64,000 nucleotides of DNA, from NCBI RefSeq assembly GCF_001648155.1, contig NZ_CP015199.1:1932501-1996500 (forward strand). The letters run 5' to 3'. A program made the position numbers and the translations under genes. The notes below the pieces were generated by a model that saw nothing but the letters and a program-made list of their open reading frames with translations, ran no database searches and was not told where the DNA came from. The stretch is from Chryseobacterium glaciei. Lineage in GTDB: Bacteria; Bacteroidota; Bacteroidia; Flavobacteriales; Weeksellaceae. The first letter of the stretch is position 1. Every line of letters starts with the position of its first letter. Below, piece after piece: positions 58,236-64,000 of this stretch.

Positions 58236-61200
58236 TTATTTGCCTATATTATATTTATCCTTTATTCTATCAGAAAGATTCCCTCTTATTGCGCTATTTA
58301 TAAGTCCACCTGCACCTTGACTTTTTATAGCTTTTTGAATATTTTTAACGTGTACCGTATTTGTATGAGCAGCATTTGAAATAGCAATTGCTTTCTTTAA
58401 ATTTTGTTTTGCAGCTGTAGTTCTAGCTCCATACTGACCAGTCCTTCTGACTACTTGATTATAAGTATTTCTTGCATTTGCAACTTTTCTAATTGCATCT
58501 ATTTCTTTCTTTTGAAATTTTTCGACAGCTTTATCTGTTAATCCTCCAGCTTTTTTCCCGGCATAACCACCAAGCTTTCCTCCTGCATAATCTATAACTC
58601 CGTCATAAACCACCTCTTCTATTTTTTTTCCACTTCCAATAGATTTAAAACCGTCGTCCTCAGAATAATCAACACTTGCCTTTAATACTATTGCTGCGTT
58701 TTCTGCAACGCCTGCAAGTGCTGGATTAAAGCCTATTATTGCTCCCTTCCCAGCTTCTATACCAACGTCTGCCCAATCTACTTTATTTAAAGATTTACCT
58801 GATAATAATTGTGAGCCAAGCTCAATACCTCCTAACGCAACAGCTCCAATAATAGCTCCTGCAACATTCTGTTTTCCATTAGGGTCAACATATTTAATTG
58901 GATTTTGATAGCAATATTGATATGGATTGTTATTTCCAGAATTGTATACTCCTCCATTATGCTCACCTTCAATGTAATGCTCTTCGTTATAAAAAGGGTT
59001 ATAATCAGCCAGCGGATCCACATTCAACCAAAGAGAAACCCTAGGATTATAATACCTCGCTCCATAATATAGATACCCAGTTTCAGCATCAAGTTCCTTG
59101 CCATTAAATTTGTAAGGGCTGTTATTACTGTTAGCATTATGATTTTCTACAAATACCTCTCCACTTGGGAAGTATTCTATGTTTTGAGTTACTTCTCCAT
59201 CTGCTCCTGAAATATAACTACTAGACCCTAAATGATCGGGATGGAACCAATAGATTTCCTTCTCTTTACCTCCTGCATAATTGTTTACACAATTTCCGTT
59301 ATATCCCGCATTCTGTCCGTAATTAGGAGGTGGCGTGATGTTATTTTGCTGCATTACTGCCAAACTTTTTTGGGTAGCCGTTTGCAAAATAGTATTAGAT
59401 AAAGTAACAGGGTTTATAGGCGGCGTACTTCCTGCAAATGGTATGATCAACCAATCACAATTGAATGCTCCTATATTCTCACTTGTCCCATTTTTAGTTA
59501 CTATTCTTTGACTTCCTGCATAATAATGTTTTGTATAACGAGGTATTGTTACACCTCCCAAACTATCAAAAGAGAAATTCATTGTCAACAATCCATTTGG
59601 ATAAATAGTCGCTGAATGAGATGTTACAATAGGTTGCGGCCATGTACCTGACTGTTCACCTCTTGTTCTGAATAACATCCCTGAATACAATACATCTTTG
59701 ATAATTCTTTCTCCACCAGCGTCATATGTATATATAGCTGCTCCATCAACTTCCGGTGTAGAAGGGTTAGTGTCTACGAAACGTAAACGGTTTTCTTCAT
59801 CCCACTGATATACTGTTTTCTGTTCATTAAAAGTACATGTTTCTTGCTCAATTGTCAGTGGATTTCCTTTTGCATCATATTTATAATGCTGGAACTTCAC
59901 TCCCGGATCATCCGGATTACAACATGTGGAAGAAGGCACAATATTAGGTTCATCTACAATTGTTGTCGGTGCATGTGGATGTGATGGGTTGTCATATTTA
60001 TAATTCAGTCTGTAAGATGTTGGTTCCATTGCCGTCCAGTTGTTGTTGGTAGCTCCGGTTGTCCATTCATGCTTCTGAGTTTTGCTCATGATATTGTGCA
60101 TGTTATCATAAGACATCACAACAGTATAACGGTGACGTTCTTCTTCTGCCTGTGTATTAATACCTCTCCAGTTTCCTGAAGCAGATGTAAGACGGTAAAG
60201 ATCATCATACCCGAAAGCATAATTAGTTCCTCCTCCTAAAAGACCATTTACAACAGGTGCATTGTTATGAATCTGCATAACATTAGATACGACATCATAC
60301 TGATACGTATTCTGCATGAAAGATCTGTTTGCATTTTTAGCATACATTTTTAACAGTCTTCTACGGTTGGTTTCGTACTCGTATGTTGTTTCTGTGTCGT
60401 TTCCGTTTTTCAGATATATTCTTTGTTCGAATTTATCATAGCCGATAAGATTTATCATCGGATAAGAGTTTCCGTCTTTAACAGAGGCAACATTATTTAA
60501 ATTACCTGCTTTATCATATTTATAAGTTAATTTTTCCCCATCGGGATAAGTAATTGTCTTCACACGATTCCAAGTATCATACTGCCATTCTGTTCCGAAC
60601 CAATAAACCTGAGCTCCCGGAACTGCTACTGAACGTCTTTGGTAAGTAAGCTCACCTAATCTTCCGTATTTCAAATACTGCGTTCCTGTAGCATCGGTCT
60701 GATACCATAACCTTCCTACCGCATTATTATCCATTGCCGAAGCATCTAATGCATTTCCGTAGTAATATTTTACATTATTTTCAGGATATACAGGATATTT
60801 AACTTCTTTTATTCTTGAATAATCGTATTTATATTCAACTATTTCATTGGCTGCATTGGTTTTTGAAGTCATATTACTTGCCTGATCATAGTTATAGGTA
60901 GTAACTCCACTGTCCGGATGCGTATAAGAAGTTCTTCTTCCCAAATCGTCATAAACCGATGTTGTAATATTACCATTCACATCTTTTGCCTGAAGAATTT
61001 CTCCGATTGCATCATGTGTAAACTGAGTCTTGATATCTCCGGTATTTGAAACCTCATGAACAGAAGTTGTTCTTCCTTTAATATCGGTATATGTTTTCTT
61101 AATACTTCCTAATTCATCCTTGAAAATAGTTTCAAACATATTTCTTCCCTGAACGTCTGTTCCAAATCCATACGTAATAGTTGAGAACAGGTTTTCTCCC

Positions 61201-64000
61201 GGTAATTTTGTATAAATAACCCTGTCCATAACATCATATTGATTAATTGTTGGTTCGATGTTATCTACAGCTGCATTATACTGAGTATTAGTAGAACTGA
61301 TATCTTCTACAGTAGGATAATAAGTTTTTAAAGCTCTTCCGAAGGCATCTTCTTCAACTTTACCTGCTACAATATATTTTAACCCTTGATTATGAATATC
61401 TCCGGTTTTCTTCACCTGAATTGCTCCTCCAAAACCATCAGCAACCGTAATGGTGTTGATCGTACTGTTTGCATATTCCGGATCATAATGCTTGGTCATG
61501 GCAAAAGACTGAGCATTGGTAGCATTAAGCGGAGCATTGGTAATTGGATTATACTCAAATTTAATTGTCCAAGGAATGTTGTTAAACAATTCGTATGGTC
61601 CTGTAATTTCCGTAGGCCTTGCTTTGGCATCATATGCATACTTCATTGGCTGCAAATTCATATCTTCAGTATATGTTGGTATTCCAAAACGGAAATCATA
61701 CTGAGTCTTGCTGCTATATCCAAAGGCATCCTGAACTTTTACCGGATATGTTTTTACATTATCATCATAGGTATATTGATGGAAGAATCTTTGGTTAGCA
61801 TAATTCGCAGGCCCCGTAGATTTTGAAATATTTCCGTAGATATCATATTCAAAATCATAAACAGAATAATTTGCCCCCTGTTTAAGGATCGTCATTTTTG
61901 AAAGATCACCATTAGTATTATATTCTGCTTTTTTCTCTCTTGTTACACCATTTGCAATATTTTTTACTGATGTAGGCATTACTATATAAGCAGATGCATT
62001 AACTAATGTATAAGCAACTGTACTGTTTAATATTTCAGATACTCCAATATCAGGATCTCCGGAATCTTCAACTTTTGTTGCATTACCCCATTGATCATAT
62101 TCTTTTATTTTCGTGTTGGTGGTTTTCCAACCGGTATCTCCTTCTGTAAAGTGAGAGTTTGTATTATCTAAAGCTACGAAACAAGCATAGTTTTCATATG
62201 TCTTTTCATCTTCTTTTACTTTGTATAAAAACGCATCGTTTGTACTTTGTATTTTTCTTAGTGAATAATTACTAACTTTTGTAGTCCATGACTTATCATT
62301 TGCATCTACAAGTCTTTCTGTAAGCAATGCTCCTTTTAAGTAGTAATTATCATTATTAAATCTTTGTATTGTTTTTCTAAAAACTATATTTGAAGATGCT
62401 CCTCCTTGTTTAGTATCAATCTGATTAACCGTCAGTTGTCTGAAACCATAGAACGTTCTTTCTCTTCTGCTGTAATAAGGTTCTTCATAGTTTACTATAA
62501 CCTTAGACACATCTGTGCTAAACGCGTTATCTCCTGTAAATCCATCGTTAGTAATTACACTTTTTAAAATGTATTTACTTTGTGGCATATCATAGGTATT
62601 TCCTACTCTTTCATAAGCAACTTCCCAAGATCCTCCCATTGGAGTGGTTACTTTTTTAAGAAGGTTTGTGATGCCTATCTGGTTAAGACGAACACTAATG
62701 TTATCGGCATCATCTGATGTTACAAAATCAGGATAACCGTCTCCGTTCATGTCTTTGAATGTAGATTTTTTCTTGCTGGATGATTTACCTGTTGATGCAC
62801 CTAATGCAATATTTAATTTAAGCCCAATTGTAGCAGTTGGACTAGTTGGAATTGGAATAAGGATAGTTGCCCCGACATTTCCTCCAATACTTTTAGACTC
62901 ATCTTCATTAAAGTTTACACCAGAATTTGATACTGTTAAAAAGTCTTGTATTATACCATTTCCTGTATTTAGATATATTTTAGCTGTTGAACCGCTATAC
63001 TCCGTTTTATCTGGGAGTCCATCTCCATTAATGTCTACTAATTCTTCTTTTGTATTACTATTTGTAGTTGAGGTATTTACTCCTCCTGAAAAACTGCCAT
63101 AAAATAATGAAATTCCACCTCCTATACCTGTAGTAATTCCTGTTCCTTTTGAAGCAGCCCCTGTATTCCAAGATGCACTGTTTGCAAAGTTTTCTTTACC
63201 AATATTAAGGCTAAAATTTCCATTATCATATAAATCGGGAAGACCATCTCCATTGATGTCTAAGAATGTTTTCTCAGACTTTTCACTTGATAATTCGGCC
63301 TGTCCATTTATCGAAAGTTTGGTAGATCCCCCTGCACTTTCCTGTGCATTTTTAACAGCATCAGCCACCAGCCTGCTTTTAGAGTTTCCTATAAATGCCA
63401 TTCGCGCAGAATTTCCATGTGTAAAAGAAAAACCTGAAGAAAGACCTTCTGTGTCAGAAGAAGTAATCGACTGGCTTTGGTTTACATTTAATTGTCCCGA
63501 ATTAGATGGAGCTCCTATAGCAGTAGTAAGTCTCACACTTTTTTTATTAAAGTCATCCGGAAACCCGTCACCATTATAATCTAAGAGATTTCTGAGAAAT
63601 CTTCCCTGAGAGAAAATAGTCTTAGAAGCGTTCAATCCTAAACCACTTCCAAAGCTTATTCCACCAGCCACACTGATGCTTTGGTTTTTCATTTTCATGG
63701 AAGGAGCATTAAGCTCATCTCCAGAGGATTGCGCTGTAGAATAGTTAGAAAAATTAGTATCTATGCTATGTACTCCTACACGAGAAGAGTTTATTGCATT
63801 TTGAGACAGATATATTGTTGGATCTGCATCTATCAATCTTCCCTTATCACTATTATTAACCGTAGAAATTGTTGTTAAAAAATAGTTTTTAGAAAGTGAG
63901 CTGGCATTATCATGAAAAGTAATATTACCATCTGCATCACCATCCGGCCTAGTTACCGTAGGCCCATTGGGGTTGTTGTTTGGGTTTGGGTCTGTACCGT
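58236..64000 (-). CDS. Giant FG-GAP/RHS-repeat protein with variable C-terminal domain; 5' end beyond the window
   Basis: The frame is open to the right edge, so the N-terminus is missing; at least 1920 codons are seen. The N-terminal half has FG-GAP/SpvB-type repeats with Ca-binding D-x-N-G-D-G-x-P-D motifs (DYNGDGFPDD, DINGDGLPDL, DMNGDGYPDF). The middle has YD/RHS repeats (YDDLGRRTSYTHPDSGVTTY-like), and the RHS core ends GYLYYGARYYNPRVSLWLNVDP, then YVDPNGK. After it come about 210 residues of unrelated sequence rich in Gly/Ala/Lys (58236-58870), the place of the toxin in polymorphic toxins. The protein resembles TcC/RHS toxins and tRNA-nuclease-type effectors in layout; the toxin activity is not recognised. 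Confidence 0.82.
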   Translation of the reverse strand, partial: GTDPNPNNNPNGPTVTRPDGDADGNITFHDNASSLSKNYFLTTISTVNNSDKGRLIDADPTIYLSQNAINSSRVGVHSIDTNFSNYSTAQSSGDELNAPSMKMKNQSISVAGGISFGSGLGLNASKTIFSQGRFLRNLLDYNGDGFPDDFNKKSVRLTTAIGAPSNSGQLNVNQSQSITSSDTEGLSSGFSFTHGNSARMAFIGNSKSRLVADAVKNAQESAGGSTKLSINGQAELSSEKSEKTFLDINGDGLPDLYDNGNFSLNIGKENFANSASWNTGAASKGTGITTGIGGGISLFYGSFSGGVNTSTTNSNTKEELVDINGDGLPDKTEYSGSTAKIYLNTGNGIIQDFLTVSNSGVNFNEDESKSIGGNVGATILIPIPTSPTATIGLKLNIALGASTGKSSSKKKSTFKDMNGDGYPDFVTSDDADNISVRLNQIGITNLLKKVTTPMGGSWEVAYERVGNTYDMPQSKYILKSVITNDGFTGDNAFSTDVSKVIVNYEEPYYSRRERTFYGFRQLTVNQIDTKQGGASSNIVFRKTIQRFNNDNYYLKGALLTERLVDANDKSWTTKVSNYSLRKIQSTNDAFLYKVKEDEKTYENYACFVALDNTNSHFTEGDTGWKTTNTKIKEYDQWGNATKVEDSGDPDIGVSEILNSTVAYTLVNASAYIVMPTSVKNIANGVTREKKAEYNTNGDLSKMTILKQGANYSVYDFEYDIYGNISKSTGPANYANQRFFHQYTYDDNVKTYPVKVQDAFGYSSKTQYDFRFGIPTYTEDMNLQPMKYAYDAKARPTEITGPYELFNNIPWTIKFEYNPITNAPLNATNAQSFAMTKHYDPEYANSTINTITVADGFGGAIQVKKTGDIHNQGLKYIVAGKVEEDAFGRALKTYYPTVEDISSTNTQYNAAVDNIEPTINQYDVMDRVIYTKLPGENLFSTITYGFGTDVQGRNMFETIFKDELGSIKKTYTDIKGRTTSVHEVSNTGDIKTQFTHDAIGEILQAKDVNGNITTSVYDDLGRRTSYTHPDSGVTTYNYDQASNMTSKTNAANEIVEYKYDYSRIKEVKYPVYPENNVKYYYGNALDASAMDNNAVGRLWYQTDATGTQYLKYGRLGELTYQRRSVAVPGAQVYWFGTEWQYDTWNRVKTITYPDGEKLTYKYDKAGNLNNVASVKDGNSYPMINLIGYDKFEQRIYLKNGNDTETTYEYETNRRRLLKMYAKNANRSFMQNTYQYDVVSNVMQIHNNAPVVNGLLGGGTNYAFGYDDLYRLTSASGNWRGINTQAEEERHRYTVVMSYDNMHNIMSKTQKHEWTTGATNNNWTAMEPTSYRLNYKYDNPSHPHAPTTIVDEPNIVPSSTCCNPDDPGVKFQHYKYDAKGNPLTIEQETCTFNEQKTVYQWDEENRLRFVDTNPSTPEVDGAAIYTYDAGGERIIKDVLYSGMLFRTRGEQSGTWPQPIVTSHSATIYPNGLLTMNFSFDSLGGVTIPRYTKHYYAGSQRIVTKNGTSENIGAFNCDWLIIPFAGSTPPINPVTLSNTILQTATQKSLAVMQQNNITPPPNYGQNAGYNGNCVNNYAGGKEKEIYWFHPDHLGSSSYISGADGEVTQNIEYFPSGEVFVENHNANSNNSPYKFNGKELDAETGYLYYGARYYNPRVSLWLNVDPLADYNPFYNEEHYIEGEHNGGVYNSGNNNPYQYCYQNPIKYVDPNGKQNVAGAIIGAVALGGIELGSQLLSGKSLNKVDWADVGIEAGKGAIIGFNPALAGVAENAAIVLKASVDYSEDDGFKSIGSGKKIEEVVYDGVIDYAGGKLGGYAGKKAGGLTDKAVEKFQKKEIDAIRKVANARNTYNQVVRRTGQYGARTTAAKQNLKKAIAISNAAHTNTVHVKNIQKAIKSQGAGGLINSAIRGNLSDRIKDKYNIGK

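Noticed and set aside
61386..61826. Plus-strand 146-codon ORF opposite the RHS gene
   Set aside because: It is antisense to conserved RHS repeats and has no promoter or family features.
1..64000. tRNA or rRNA genes
   Set aside because: No cloverleaf with a T-loop GTTCRANNC pattern in the intergenic gaps and no rRNA motifs were recognised by eye; a covariance search would be decisive.

Overview
This is a low-GC chromosomal window from a member of the Bacteroidota, class Flavobacteriia, most likely Chryseobacterium or a close relative (Weeksellaceae). The evidence is type IX secretion (T9SS) C-terminal sorting domains, GLPGLI, DUF3078 and S46 peptidase families, a MIP18/DUF59 iron-sulfur protein, many small Sec-exported proteins and lipoproteins, a double-glycine leader peptide of a type common in Chryseobacterium, and promoters of the Bacteroidota form TTG-N19-21-TAnnTTTG. 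No rRNA, tRNA, CRISPR array or complete insertion sequence was recognised.

Layout. 0-5.7 kb: end of ribH, an LtaS-like membrane phosphotransferase, a YpfJ-type zinc peptidase and two GLPGLI proteins. 5.8-10.6 kb: SUF iron-sulfur operon (sufA-like, sufB, sufC, sufD), interrupted between sufB and sufC by a 639-bp element made of a GxxExxY nuclease-fold gene between long inverted repeats. 10.6-16.5 kb: tandem DUF3078 outer-membrane proteins, rhomboid protease, dprA and gdhA. 16.5-19.9 kb: a cassette on the minus strand with a 48-aa ORF, a 726-aa protein ending in a GH19-like lysozyme/chitinase domain, and a lipoprotein that may be its immunity protein. 20-32 kb: mostly minus-strand housekeeping and envelope genes (YkgJ-type protein, Kir-like channel, truncated haemoglobin, cation/H+ antiporters, DUF4836-like pair, AlkD-like protein, HflX). 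32-36.6 kb: an atypical LytTR regulator followed by a three-gene surface-protein operon. 36.7-48.7 kb: META lipoprotein, S46 dipeptidyl-peptidase, spondin-like lipoprotein, beta-helix protein, ComM-like ATPase, T9SS cargo and an ECF sigma factor with an anti-sigma-like partner. 48.8-54.2 kb: a four-gene operon (HExxH protein, CsaA, PolB-type exonuclease, SufT-like protein), sulfurtransferase, HMG-CoA lyase and peptidase T. 54.2-64 kb: an accessory region with a phased 21-bp repeat array, hairpin repeats, a DUF3472 protein, a cysteine-rich double-glycine peptide, a REP/RAYT-type transposase pseudogene with four REP-like hairpins, and a giant FG-GAP/RHS protein running off the right edge with a small membrane protein directly behind it.

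The strongest candidates for undescribed biology are the inverted-repeat GxxExxY element in the SUF operon, the exactly phased 21-bp array, the cysteine-rich double-glycine peptide, the RHS and GH19 toxin-like loci with their small partners, and the LytTR regulator with Glu at the phospho-acceptor position. All functions are read by eye from motifs; no database search was run.
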